From assembly GCF_013282725.1 (NCBI RefSeq), contig NZ_CP054043.1:3720001-3784000 (forward strand): 64,000 nt of DNA, in the 5' to 3' direction. A program made the position numbers and the translations under genes. This stretch comes from Yersinia mollaretii ATCC 43969 (GTDB taxonomy: Bacteria; Pseudomonadota; Gammaproteobacteria; Enterobacterales; Enterobacteriaceae). The notes under the pieces were generated by a model. The model had not been told where the DNA came from, searched no databases, and worked only from the letters and a program-made list of their open reading frames with translations. Below, in pieces: positions 40,902 to 50,710 of the stretch (within the stretch, counting starts at the first letter, position 1; each line of letters starts with the position of its first letter).

Positions 40902-41975
40902 TTGAAAACCTTACTCAAAACATTTACCGCCTGTATGTTGATGGGTGGGCTGATTCCGCAATCTGCATTCGCTGAGCCGACAAAACCCTTAGTGATTCAG
41001 TCTCAGGGAAGCTTTGCCGCAGGTGGGGCGATCATGACGGCACCGGGTCAGTTTGATCCGAAAAAGCCACTGGACTCCGCTGGCCAGAGTTATCATGGTG
41101 ATCACGCCGCTGTGTTTTATCAGATCCCTGAGAACCCTCACAAATATCCTATTGTGATGTTACACGGTGCGGGGCAGTCTTCCCGGACATGGGAAAGCAC
41201 GCCGGATGGGCGCGAGGGTTTTCAGAATATCTTCCTGCGCCGTGGCTTCTCAACCTATTTGGTCGATCAACCCCGTCGGGGCAATGCCGGACGCAGCATG
41301 GTAGAAGGCACGATCAAGCCCGTTGGCGATGAGCAATTATGGTTTAATCAGTTCCGTCTGGGGGTCTGGCCTGATTTCTTTGATGGTGTTCAGTTCTCCC
41401 ATGATAAAGAGGCGTTAAACCAGTACTACCGTCAGATGACTCCCAATACTGGCCCTTTTGATATTAATGTGATTTCAGATGCCCTGTCAGCCGTAGTGGA
41501 TAAATCTGGCCCGGCTATTTTATTTACTCACTCTCAGGGTGGCGGCCCGGGCTGGTTTACTGCGATGAAGAACGCCAAGGTCAAAGGGATTGTCGCGTTT
41601 GAACCCGGCAGCAGCTTTGTCTTTCCTGAAGGCGAGGTTCCCCCTCCAACAAAGAACGCTTTTGATACCGTCAAAGGAGAGTCGGTGCCCTTGGGTCAGT
41701 TTATGGCACTGACTAAAATCCCGGTCCTGATTATTTACGGTGACAATATTCCCGATAAACCGAGCGCTTTGCCTGCACAAGATAGCTGGCGCGCCCGACT
41801 GGCTGTGGCGCGTCAATGGCGGGATGTGGTGAATAAGCATGGCGGAGACGTGACGGTGATCCATCTGCCGGAAATTGGCATCAAAGGGAACACTCACTTC
41901 CCGTTCTCAGATCTGAATAATATCGACATCGCCGATCAGGTATCGACATTCCTGAAAGAGAAAAACCTCCAATAA
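40902..41975 (+). CDS. Exported alpha/beta hydrolase
   Basis: The 357-residue protein has a signal peptide (cleavage after SAFA, residue 24). VMLHGAGQSSRTWESTPDGR (about 85-104) forms the oxyanion loop, and Ser211 in FTHSQGGGPGW is the nucleophile. LIIYGDNIP and KGNTHFPFSD probably give the acid and the catalytic His. It belongs to a widespread family of exported esterase-like proteins whose substrates are unknown. The short spacing (19 bp) to the cupin gene indicates one operon. AGAGGAAC before the start is a fair ribosome binding site; the start appears to be TTG at 40902. Confidence 0.88.
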   Translation: MKTLLKTFTACMLMGGLIPQSAFAEPTKPLVIQSQGSFAAGGAIMTAPGQFDPKKPLDSAGQSYHGDHAAVFYQIPENPHKYPIVMLHGAGQSSRTWESTPDGREGFQNIFLRRGFSTYLVDQPRRGNAGRSMVEGTIKPVGDEQLWFNQFRLGVWPDFFDGVQFSHDKEALNQYYRQMTPNTGPFDINVISDALSAVVDKSGPAILFTHSQGGGPGWFTAMKNAKVKGIVAFEPGSSFVFPEGEVPPPTKNAFDTVKGESVPLGQFMALTKIPVLIIYGDNIPDKPSALPAQDSWRARLAVARQWRDVVNKHGGDVTVIHLPEIGIKGNTHFPFSDLNNIDIADQVSTFLKEKNLQ

Positions 41976-42165
41976 ATAGGCACATAGCGCCACGTACTCA
42001 CCATTAATGCAACAACGGACAAGGGTGGCGACGATTTGGAGAGCATAAATCGCTGCCCGCCAGGTCGTCATAGTCCCGCTCTATTTATTAACTCAATTCA
42101 TAAAGCTATGCGGAATCTAGTCCCTAATCTTATGGCCACACTTGCACTATCCTTTTGGTAGCTAA

Positions 42166-43038
<873 letters not shown>

Positions 43039-43234
43039 TGAATAGCCGCCCTGAGCATATTTATCTGGCGGTTGAAAACGGATGTTATTGATTTACTGCA
43101 CTGACATCAGCGGCTGGCAGCCCTTGCCAGCCCATCTCATTAGCCACACCCCATGGTAGATTTTGACGCTAATCATTCAAATGTTAATATAGAGCAAAGA
43201 GGGAACTAAACTTCACGATAAGAAAGGAAATTTT

Positions 43235-43981
43235 TTGAACACTGAAAGCAGAATAGGGTTGTGGCCAAGGTTAGCTTTATATGCAATGGCAATTTTGCTA
43301 TTAGCGGGATGCTCAAGCAAAACAAATCGTGACTATGCCACCCTGCCCAAAGGCAGTTACAACGATAAAACCTACACAGTCCAACGCGGTGATACACTCT
43401 ATTTTATCGCCTGGATCAGTGACTCTGAAGTCAGTGACCTTGCCCGCATCAACAAAATTCGCCCCCCCTATCAGCTCGAAATTGGGCAAAAGATCCATCT
43501 TGGCAGCGCCACAACCTCGAGTCGTCAAGCATCGGGTAAGCGCAAATCCTCAAGCACAGCCATCGTCAACTCGACACCACCACCCGGCGCTAATCGTTGC
43601 TGGCGTTGGCCAACCAGCGGCCAAATCATATCGAAATACTCCACTGCCGATGGCGGTAATAAGGGTATCGATATTGCGGGTAAACGTGGGCAACCTGTGT
43701 ATGCTTCAGCCAAAGGGCGAGTCGTGTATGTTGGGAATCAGCTACGGGGTTATGGAAACTTAATCATGATTAAGCATGGCAATGATTTCATCACGGCCTA
43801 CGCCCATAACGATACGATGCTGGTGAAGAATGCGCAAGATGTGAAGGCTGGGCAAAAAATAGCCACCATGGGAAGCTCAGGGACGGATACCTTGATGTTG
43901 CATTTTCAAATCCGTTACCGCGCCACCGCCCTTGATCCGCTGCGCTATTTGCCGCCGCAGGGAACATCACCTAAGTGTTAA
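43235..43981 (+). CDS. actS: LysM/LytM-domain lipoprotein, amidase activator type (ActS/YgeR)
   Basis: The 248-residue lipoprotein has a signal sequence with lipobox LLLAGC (Cys about 26), a LysM domain (YTVQRGDTLYFIAWISD, about 46-62) and a C-terminal LytM domain. The zinc ligand His of active M23 peptidases is lost (GGNKGIDIAG in place of H-x-G-x-D), as in EnvC, NlpD and YgeR. It should therefore activate a cell wall amidase rather than cut peptidoglycan. The end RYRATALDPLRYLPPQG matches E. coli YgeR (ActS). The start is TTG at 43235 with AAAGGAAA upstream; an ATG at 43286 would destroy the signal peptide. Confidence 0.88.
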   Translation: MNTESRIGLWPRLALYAMAILLLAGCSSKTNRDYATLPKGSYNDKTYTVQRGDTLYFIAWISDSEVSDLARINKIRPPYQLEIGQKIHLGSATTSSRQASGKRKSSSTAIVNSTPPPGANRCWRWPTSGQIISKYSTADGGNKGIDIAGKRGQPVYASAKGRVVYVGNQLRGYGNLIMIKHGNDFITAYAHNDTMLVKNAQDVKAGQKIATMGSSGTDTLMLHFQIRYRATALDPLRYLPPQGTSPKC

Positions 43982-44031
43982 CCCACTCTCATCTGAGATG
44001 ATCATGACACGCCATGATCTCTTAGATATGC

Positions 44032-44063
44032 AAAAGGCTCCTGCTTAGGAGCCTTTGATTTTT
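44032..44063 (+). terminator. Terminator between actS and the isomerase gene
   Basis: AAAAGGCTCCT and AGGAGCCTTT form a stem with a GCTT loop (44032-44055), followed by GATTTTTG. It may end both convergent genes. Confidence 0.85.
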
Positions 44064-44090
44064 GTGCATGATGCTTTTTTGGCGCTATCG

Positions 44091-44729
44091 TTACGCCAAA
44101 ATTTCTTTCACGAAAGCTTTGATCTCTTCAACCTGACAGTTATCGAAGAAGCACTGCTGGAAACGTTCGCCGCTTACGGCAGTTTTCACCAGTTCTGGAT
44201 CGATTGCACGCAGTGTATCCAGATAGTTATCTTTCACTACGGCTGCTTTCACTTGATTCAAGATACCCGCGTTGCGCACTTGTGGCTCTTTACGATCCAG
44301 TGGGTAGCCTTCGCCCTTCACGCCAGTAAAGGCTTTTTCGAAGATATAACGCACATTCAGCTCAGCGCCCCAGCCAAAACCTTTGGCATATGGCAGAGAA
44401 AGTGCATTACCGTTATTGATTTGCGCAAACAGGAAAGCATCCGCAGGATCAATGCAATAACCACACACCACACCTGGGTGAATGTTTAATGACATCATTG
44501 CGCCCTGACCCGTACCACAACCTGTGACCACGAAATCAACCGCTTTAGAATTCAGCAAGATACTGGCCATGATCCCCAGATGAATATAAGTCAGGTGATG
44601 GTCGTTTTCATCACTCATACCTACGTTGTATACCGGGTACGCTTTTTCCGAGGCTACAGCATTCAGCTCTTTCAGGATTATCGCGTTTTTCGTTGCCTGA
44701 CTATTTTCCATCATCAGTGCAATTTTCAT
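44091..44729 (-). CDS. RpiB/LacA/LacB-family sugar-phosphate isomerase
   Basis: The 212-residue cytoplasmic protein has the RpiB/LacAB fold: MKIALMMENSQATKNAIIL at the start and the conserved glycine-rich motif VTGCGTGQGAMMSLN (about 69-83) with the catalytic Cys in GCGTG. CGYCIDPADAFLFAQINNGN and a longer C-terminal extension than true RpiB follow. The substrate is not clear; relatives occur beside pectin and uronate genes in soft-rot enterobacteria. No partner genes flank it, though the sugar ABC transporter is 1.2 kb away beyond zinT. Confidence 0.88.
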   Translation of the reverse strand: MKIALMMENSQATKNAIILKELNAVASEKAYPVYNVGMSDENDHHLTYIHLGIMASILLNSKAVDFVVTGCGTGQGAMMSLNIHPGVVCGYCIDPADAFLFAQINNGNALSLPYAKGFGWGAELNVRYIFEKAFTGVKGEGYPLDRKEPQVRNAGILNQVKAAVVKDNYLDTLRAIDPELVKTAVSGERFQQCFFDNCQVEEIKAFVKEILA

Positions 44730-44943
44730 TTTTTTATCTCCGATTGGTCAATGAAACGTAGTCCATTGAAGGTGTCATGTTTAGCTTGATTATATCGAAG
44801 ATATCACTAGTAAAACAACATTTCAATTTTAATGGAAATTAGTTCTACACAAGTCACACATCAGCATGGCTCTGTATAAGAATGCCCTGTTTCTCCTTAA
44901 GATTTCGGTCACAACATCTCCAAGATGGCTACGCGCAGGGAAC

Positions 44944-44969
44944 CCAAGCCGCAACACAGTGCGGCTTGG
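44944..44969. repeat. Perfect 10-bp inverted repeat downstream of zinT
   Basis: CCAAGCCGCA and TGCGGCTTGG flank a 6-base loop. It lies 35 bp past the zinT stop. No T-run follows on either strand, so it is not a standard terminator. Confidence 0.6.
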
Positions 44970-45003
44970 ATGATATCAGATGAGATATAAGATAAGGCCA
45001 CTC

Positions 45004-45669
45004 TTAGTGATGTAACATCTCGTGAACAATGTCATCTTTACCCAATGTTATTGGATAAAATGTTGGCCAGTTATCCATTTCTTTAAGCAACTTTTCATGC
45101 GATTCATTGCTCGTATAAATATGAAAATGATGGGATTTTTGCGACTTAATAATGTGATCGCTGAATTGAACATACTTTGGGGCTTTTGAATGAGTGTCTT
45201 TGCATTCGAATAAATAGCGCACACCTTTCTTCCCTGAGTCATAGTGCATTATTTTAAAACCAGAGTAGATATATTTACAGGAGTTCACGGCTTCAGCGGT
45301 ATGGAAATCAATCGTATTATCCTCAATACCAATCATATTAACGTCAGTGGCGTAGCCTTTTTTGTAATACTCTCGGTACTCTTCAACACTCTTATCTTTA
45401 TTTTTCTGCGCCTTATGAATGAGCACAGGGTCTAAGTCCCCGTTTATAAGATAGGGATTAATTGATTGCCAGACCCCATCCCAATCGCTAAGTGTTCTAT
45501 CTTCAACATCTTTGTCTTCAAAAACACCTTCACTCGCTTTACGTTCAGCCTCCGTTTGTTGATGCTCATGCGCATGGCTATGGTTACCGTGAGCGAATAA
45601 GTTAAAACTGACCAGTGAGGCACAAACACCGAGTGCAATAATTGATCGATGGATAATTTTTCTTGGCAT
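45004..45669 (-). CDS. zinT: Periplasmic zinc-binding protein ZinT
   Basis: ZinT (YodA) is a periplasmic zinc-binding protein that works with ZnuABC in zinc starvation. The 221-residue precursor has a signal peptide (to about residue 27), then a His-rich stretch (HGNHSHAHEH) and the calycin-like ZinT domain. Conserved segments are RTLSDWDGVWQSI (about 58-70), YRKGYATD-like KKGYATDVNMIGIED, KKGVRYLFECKD and SHHFHIY with metal-binding His. A Zur box lies upstream (45708-45722), so repression by Zur in zinc sufficiency is expected. Confidence 0.95.
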   Translation of the reverse strand: MPRKIIHRSIIALGVCASLVSFNLFAHGNHSHAHEHQQTEAERKASEGVFEDKDVEDRTLSDWDGVWQSINPYLINGDLDPVLIHKAQKNKDKSVEEYREYYKKGYATDVNMIGIEDNTIDFHTAEAVNSCKYIYSGFKIMHYDSGKKGVRYLFECKDTHSKAPKYVQFSDHIIKSQKSHHFHIYTSNESHEKLLKEMDNWPTFYPITLGKDDIVHEMLHH

Positions 45670-45707
45670 GAATAGCTCCTGCTTCTGATTGAATGCTTGA
45701 TATGTGA

Positions 45708-45722
45708 TGTTATACTATTACA
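45708..45722 (-). promoter_or_regulatory. Zur box upstream of zinT
   Basis: TGTTATACTATTACA differs by one base from the palindromic Zur core TGTTATA-N-TATAACA, with GA and TAT flanks. It is about 40 bases before the zinT start, where it would cover the promoter. Confidence 0.75.
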
Positions 45723-45793
45723 TATATTGTAATCAATAAGCACTTTTCCTCAAACCCAGATCTGATGAAAACTCAGCTCACAGCGCGGCAATC

Positions 45794-45835
45794 AAAAAAG
45801 GTCAATACAGATTGCTGTCTGTATTGACCTTTTTT
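45794..45835. terminator. Strong bidirectional terminator between zinT promoter region and the ABC permease
   Basis: AAAAAAGGTCAATACAGA and TCTGTATTGACCTTTTTT form a nearly perfect long stem with a short loop. It lies downstream of the permease gene and so ends the ABC transporter operon. Confidence 0.9.
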
Positions 45836-45891
45836 GACTAAAAATTATTTTCTTGCGGCTATTGATATAACCAAGTGTTTATAACTGATAA

Positions 45892-46932
45892 CTAACGCTT
45901 TTTACGATTGCGATGCATATCAATGGCGACCGCACTGACGATAATGATCCCCTTGATGATGTCTTGGATGTATGAATCCACGCCAATAAAGGTGAAGCCA
46001 CTCTTAATCAGCCCCAGAATCACTGCGCCTATCACCGTCCCAGTGATTCTACCGACTCCCCCCATCAGACTACTGCCACCAATAACGGCGGCGGCGATCG
46101 CATCCAATTCATAGGATTGGCCCATGCTGGATTGCCCACTACTGACACGTGCCGCCAATACAACACCCGCTAATCCGGCCAATCCCCCAGCAATGGTATA
46201 CACCGTCACCAGATATTTATTAACGTTAATACCCGAGACTTTTGCTGAGATCATATTCCCCCCAATGGCATACACGTATTTACCGTAACGAGTATGCTTC
46301 AGGGCAATATGGAAAATCACCGCAATGACCAGAAAGATAATAACGGGCATCGCACCTTGACCTATTGCGGTAAAATCATCGGATAGAAAACTGACCGGAT
46401 TTCCCTTGGTGTAGTATTGAGCAAGCCCTCTGGCCGAAACCATCATTCCCAAGGTAGCGATAAAGGGCGGGATACCCGTGCGAGTAATAAGAAAACCGTT
46501 AATAAACCCACAGACTATCCCTACCCCTATTCCTGCGGTAATGGGAATCGCGGCCGGTAAATCTAATAGATGCGGGTACATGGGGGAAATACTATCTGAT
46601 GTCTGCGCCAAACTGGCTGCCACGACGGCGGTCAATGCGATTAAAGAGCCAGAGGAGAGATCAATACCCGTCGTAATAATGACTTGTGTTACCCCTACGG
46701 CAATAATACCGATAATCGCGACTTGCAAGATAATCAGCAATAACCGATTAGGGTTCAATAAGAATGATTGATCACGAATGAACCAACCAAGAAACTCAAA
46801 GATTAATGCAATACCGACCATGACAATAAATATACCGGTATCTTTAGGTAATTTCCCTTTTAGCCCCGACATCAATGACGGAGCTGCTTCTGAACTAACC
46901 GTGGGTGATTTATCAATTTTAATATAACTCAT
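45892..46932 (-). CDS. Sugar ABC transporter permease, CUT2 (RbsC) type
   Basis: The 346-residue inner-membrane protein is an RbsC/XylH-type permease with about 8-10 helices. Family phrases are GIDLSSGSLIALTAVVAASL (about 90-109), RTGIPPFIATLGMMVSARGL and IGGSSLMGGVGRITGTVIGA. It is the last gene of a three-gene operon, 19 bp after the ATPase gene. It forms the membrane channel for the substrate delivered by the binding protein at 48632-49561. The sugar is not determined. Confidence 0.93.
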   Translation of the reverse strand: MSYIKIDKSPTVSSEAAPSLMSGLKGKLPKDTGIFIVMVGIALIFEFLGWFIRDQSFLLNPNRLLLIILQVAIIGIIAVGVTQVIITTGIDLSSGSLIALTAVVAASLAQTSDSISPMYPHLLDLPAAIPITAGIGVGIVCGFINGFLITRTGIPPFIATLGMMVSARGLAQYYTKGNPVSFLSDDFTAIGQGAMPVIIFLVIAVIFHIALKHTRYGKYVYAIGGNMISAKVSGINVNKYLVTVYTIAGGLAGLAGVVLAARVSSGQSSMGQSYELDAIAAAVIGGSSLMGGVGRITGTVIGAVILGLIKSGFTFIGVDSYIQDIIKGIIIVSAVAIDMHRNRKKR

Positions 46933-46951
46933 TATTATTACCTTCCTGCAA

Positions 46952-48436
46952 TTATTCAGAGGCCAGTGCCATTATCTTCTCTTGGCTAGCATCTTGCTTA
47001 TCCAATATTCCAGTGATATGGCCACCATGCATGACCATGACTCTGTCGCTCATACCGAGGATTTCAGGTAATTCAGAAGAAACCAAAATAATGGCAACAC
47101 CCCGGTTTGCCAGCTCACTAATTAAACGATAAATTTCTGATTTTGCCCCAACATCAATACCTCTGGTTGGTTCGTCTAGAATAAGTATTTTAGGTTGGGC
47201 TAATAACCATCGTGCAATCAAAACCTTTTGTTGATTTCCGCCACTCAGGTTGTTAATAATTTGATCCATGGTCGGTGTTTTGATATTTAATTTTTTAATC
47301 TGCTCCATGCAGTCTTGAGCCATTTGTCCATGACTGACGAATCCTTTTTTATTAATATATTCTGAAAGATTCACAATACTCATATTCTCAACGACAGATA
47401 ACACCAAGAATAACCCGGATTTTTTTCGGTCCTCGGTCAGAAAAGCTAATCCCTGCTCAATAGCTTTTGAAGGCGAGTTTATATTGACAGGTAGACCCTC
47501 AATCAAAATTTCGCCCCCATCTGCCGGATGCATCCCAAATAAACTTTCCATGACCTCACTGCGCCCTGCACCCACCAAGCCAGCAACACCTAATATCTCT
47601 CCGCGTTTAACGGCGAATGAAATGTCACGGAACAAACCCTGACGATGTAACCCACTGACCCGTAGCACTTCCTCACCGATATTATTGTTAAATTTAGGGA
47701 ACATGTGCGTGAGCTCACGGCCGACCATCATGGTAATCAGTGACTGTTTCGTCAGATTTTCAGTTTTATCTGTGGCAACAAAAGTCCCATCGCGGAAAAT
47801 AGTAACTTCATCGGTAATTTCAAAAATCTCATCCATTTTATGGCTAATATAGATAATGCCTTTTCCTTGCTCTTTTAATTCATTAATAATTGCAAAAAGG
47901 TGAAAAACCTCCCCTTCAGTCAAGGCTGAAGTCGGCTCATCCATGATTAAAATATCAGCATCATAGGAGACCGCCTTGGCAATCTCGACCATTTGTTGAC
48001 TGGCGATATTCAATTCGCCGACAACCATTTCTGGTTTTAATCTTATATTTAAGTGTTGTAATAAGTCCTGAGTTTTACTATTCAGTAAATCATGATTGAC
48101 CAAACCATAATGGACAGGCTCTCTCCCTAACCAAATATTTTCTGCGACTGTCATGTGTGGAACTAAATTTAGCTCCTGATGAATCATAGCAATACCAGCA
48201 TGGAGTGCATCCAAGGTATCACTAAAGTTGACCGTCTCTCCTCTTACCTTTATCGTGCCTTCATCAGGATGATATATTCCAATCAAACACTTCATCAGTG
48301 TTGATTTTCCCGCACCATTCTCTCCCATTAATGCATGGACACTCCCTGATTTTATTTTAATGCCCACTTTACTCAGTGCCTTAACGCCAGGAAATTGCTT
48401 GCTGATGCCTTCAGCTTCGAGAATGTAAGGATGCAT
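46952..48436 (-). CDS. Sugar ABC transporter ATPase, CUT2 (RbsA) type
   Basis: The 494-residue protein has two fused nucleotide-binding domains, as in RbsA, XylG and MglA. The first has Walker A GENGAGKST (about 38-46) and Walker B ILIMDEPTSAL. The second has the degenerate Walker A GLVGAGRSE typical of the family, plus LSGGNQQKV and ILDEPTRGIDVG. It energises the CUT2 transporter. It lies between the binding-protein gene (195 bp upstream) and the permease gene. Confidence 0.94.
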   Translation of the reverse strand: MHPYILEAEGISKQFPGVKALSKVGIKIKSGSVHALMGENGAGKSTLMKCLIGIYHPDEGTIKVRGETVNFSDTLDALHAGIAMIHQELNLVPHMTVAENIWLGREPVHYGLVNHDLLNSKTQDLLQHLNIRLKPEMVVGELNIASQQMVEIAKAVSYDADILIMDEPTSALTEGEVFHLFAIINELKEQGKGIIYISHKMDEIFEITDEVTIFRDGTFVATDKTENLTKQSLITMMVGRELTHMFPKFNNNIGEEVLRVSGLHRQGLFRDISFAVKRGEILGVAGLVGAGRSEVMESLFGMHPADGGEILIEGLPVNINSPSKAIEQGLAFLTEDRKKSGLFLVLSVVENMSIVNLSEYINKKGFVSHGQMAQDCMEQIKKLNIKTPTMDQIINNLSGGNQQKVLIARWLLAQPKILILDEPTRGIDVGAKSEIYRLISELANRGVAIILVSSELPEILGMSDRVMVMHGGHITGILDKQDASQEKIMALASE

Positions 48437-48631
48437 GTCATCTTCTCCGGGGTCATCTCAATATTATTATTTAGTAAATGCCGAATTTATTAATTTAAAT
48501 AAAAACGGCATTATTTATTGATTTAAACAGGCATAGTGAAAGTGTTTTCATGTTCAATGCTAAAATTAGTTAACATCCACTTATTCGCTCTATTCTATTA
48601 ATTAACCTCTATCAGGAATAAGCCTCTATTT

Positions 48632-49561
48632 TTACTTTTTATTCTTATTGGCAAAATCTTGATAGTTATCTTTTGTAATTAACTGGTACGGGATCATCAC
48701 ACTACTTTCTACTTTTTGGCCGGAAGCTAATTTAATGGCAGTATCGACCGCCCCCTCCCCTTGCCCTTTCGCATCTTGGAAAATACTGACACTCAAATCG
48801 CCTTTCTTAATAAACTCAAGCGCATCAGGTGTGCCATCAATACCACCGATCACCACCCCCTTTTTCTTTGCTTGTTTCAAGGCGAGGATCGCCCCAATGG
48901 CCATTTCATCATTATTAGAAGCAATAGCATCTATTTGCTGACCAGAAAGAATCCAATCTGTAGTGACATCAACCGCCTCTTTGCGGAAGAATTTTGCCGT
49001 TTGTTTATCAATAATATGGATGTTTGGGTACTGAGCCGCTACTTTCTCGACACCTCTGGTTCTATCGCGGGTAGCCTCACTTGATAGCTCCCCCATTAGA
49101 ATCATTACGTTCCCTTTGCCCCCCATCAGTTTCGCCAGTTCTTCCATCTGTAGGCGTCCTGCAAGTTCAGAGTCGGAACCCACGTAGGCCATACTGGCTG
49201 GTAAGGTTATTTCTGGACGACGATTGACAAAAACCAGTGGGATTTTGGCCTGCTCTGCTAATTTGATCATTGGCTTGACGCCTTGAGTATCAACTGGGTT
49301 CAGAATAATGGCATCCACACCCTGACTAACAAAATTCTCTACTTGCTGAATTTGCTGAGCAATATCACCTTTGGCATCTTCAAACTGCCCAGAGACATTA
49401 CCCTCTTCTTTCATTTTATTTTGCATGGCCTGACGTAATATGGTCAGGAAGTTATCATCGAAGTAAGCCATGGATACGCCAATTTTCAGGTCTTTAGCAT
49501 AAGCGCCCAGTGGCAGCATACAGATAGCGAGTGAGGTAATAATGAGTTTTTTCAGCTTCAT
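48632..49561 (-). CDS. Periplasmic sugar-binding protein of the CUT2 transporter
   Basis: The 309-residue precursor has a signal peptide (MKLKKLIITSLAICMLPLGA, cleavage after AYA). The periplasmic-binding-protein fold of the ribose/galactose type follows: IGVSMAYFDDNFLTILRQAM, NFVSQGVDAIILNPVDTQGV (about 75-94), ASNNDEMAIGAI and IGGIDGTPDAL. The sequence feels closest to rhizopine/inositol-type binding proteins, a weak recollection, so the ligand is left open. It is first in the operon, as expected for the most abundant component. GGGTATC before the start is a moderate ribosome binding site. Confidence 0.92.
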   Translation of the reverse strand: MKLKKLIITSLAICMLPLGAYAKDLKIGVSMAYFDDNFLTILRQAMQNKMKEEGNVSGQFEDAKGDIAQQIQQVENFVSQGVDAIILNPVDTQGVKPMIKLAEQAKIPLVFVNRRPEITLPASMAYVGSDSELAGRLQMEELAKLMGGKGNVMILMGELSSEATRDRTRGVEKVAAQYPNIHIIDKQTAKFFRKEAVDVTTDWILSGQQIDAIASNNDEMAIGAILALKQAKKKGVVIGGIDGTPDALEFIKKGDLSVSIFQDAKGQGEGAVDTAIKLASGQKVESSVMIPYQLITKDNYQDFANKNKK

Positions 49562-50137
49562 GATCGATACCCTTCAATAGTGGAATGCTTTAACATCTCA
49601 ATGCCTATTGATTGAAAGTAATTTTTTACAACCGCGCAACTCAGCGCATGGTAAACATAGCTACTTTAGGCATTTTAATGCGCTTTCCGTGAATGCAACC
49701 GCCCCATCCCCGGCCTAGTCATCACAAATAACTTAATAAAAAACAATATATTATTCATCTTGTATCTTCTTGTTGAGATCACCACCTTCGTTTTTAAATA
49801 TTTATTTCATAATTTAGATTATTGAAATTTTTAACACCAAACAACCGAAATGTGCGTTTTGTATCGAGCAAATAACAAAACTATGACAGGGGTCTAACAA
49901 ATGCAGGTAATTTGAGCGATAGATGATGGCTAAACGTGTTATTCAGCAACGAAAAAGCTGCCTAAACACAATTTATGTAGAGGAGTGAACAGTAAAAAGC
50001 AGTCATCGAGTGATGGCCCACGATGTGCCTGTGGGCATTAATCGCGAAAGTACAACTTATATTAGTCTTATAAATTAATGCGTTATATCGGTAGATTGCG
50101 GCAAAGAAACATCAATTTGATAAAAATCACAAATGGC
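49562..50137. other. Intergenic region between the ABC operon and hutD
   Basis: This 576-bp AT-rich stretch lies upstream of the sugar-binding-protein gene and downstream of hutD. It must contain the transporter promoter. I see no gene, tRNA or repeat in it, and no operator that I can name. Confidence 0.45.
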
Positions 50138-50710
50138 TTATCGCTCTGGGAACAAATCCACCCACAACACACAGCTATTTGGGGCGAGCGGCTGTAATTG
50201 CCCCCCTTTGATTGTGGATTGCCACCAACACCCCTGCGAGGTTGTCAGTTCGTGTGTTTCTGTATGGCTGATAAGCCATTTCCCTTTCACCACATAGATC
50301 AATCCTGCATGAGATGCGGGCAGTTCCCGTGCCGAACTCACTGCCGTTACTGAGGATTGCCAGCAGCCTCGCCGTGTCATAATGTTAAAATCTTGGCTGC
50401 TTCCACCTAATAGATGTGCGTGAATAGGAATATCGCCGGGAAAGGCGAAAGGTTGTAATGGCTGTGAGAGTGTATGGGCCTCCCACTCTGGGCTGGAGAG
50501 CACCATGCCCTCTCCTGAGAGCAACGTAATTGACCGATCGATATTTGAAAATAGCGAAAATGGGCCATCTTGCTCAATCGTCGCGATACTGGCACGCCAA
50601 GCAAAATCATCTCCCCCGACTGGCCAGCATGCAATTTCACGGGTTTCTCCGCCCCCATTTCGCCAACGGCTCACCGGTAAACTGGCAAAGTCAAAAACGG
50701 TAAAGCTCAT
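50138..50710 (-). CDS. hutD: HutD/Ves family protein
   Basis: The 190-residue double-cupin-like protein belongs to the HutD (Ves) family, linked to histidine utilisation genes in many bacteria; a role in limiting pathway flux has been proposed. Signature parts are SRWRNGGGETREIACWP (about 14-30), FAWRASIATIEQDGPFS and DFNIMTRRG. It shares one base with the end of hutF (TGATG), so it is translationally coupled to that gene. Confidence 0.9.
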   Translation of the reverse strand: MSFTVFDFASLPVSRWRNGGGETREIACWPVGGDDFAWRASIATIEQDGPFSLFSNIDRSITLLSGEGMVLSSPEWEAHTLSQPLQPFAFPGDIPIHAHLLGGSSQDFNIMTRRGCWQSSVTAVSSARELPASHAGLIYVVKGKWLISHTETHELTTSQGCWWQSTIKGGQLQPLAPNSCVLWVDLFPER

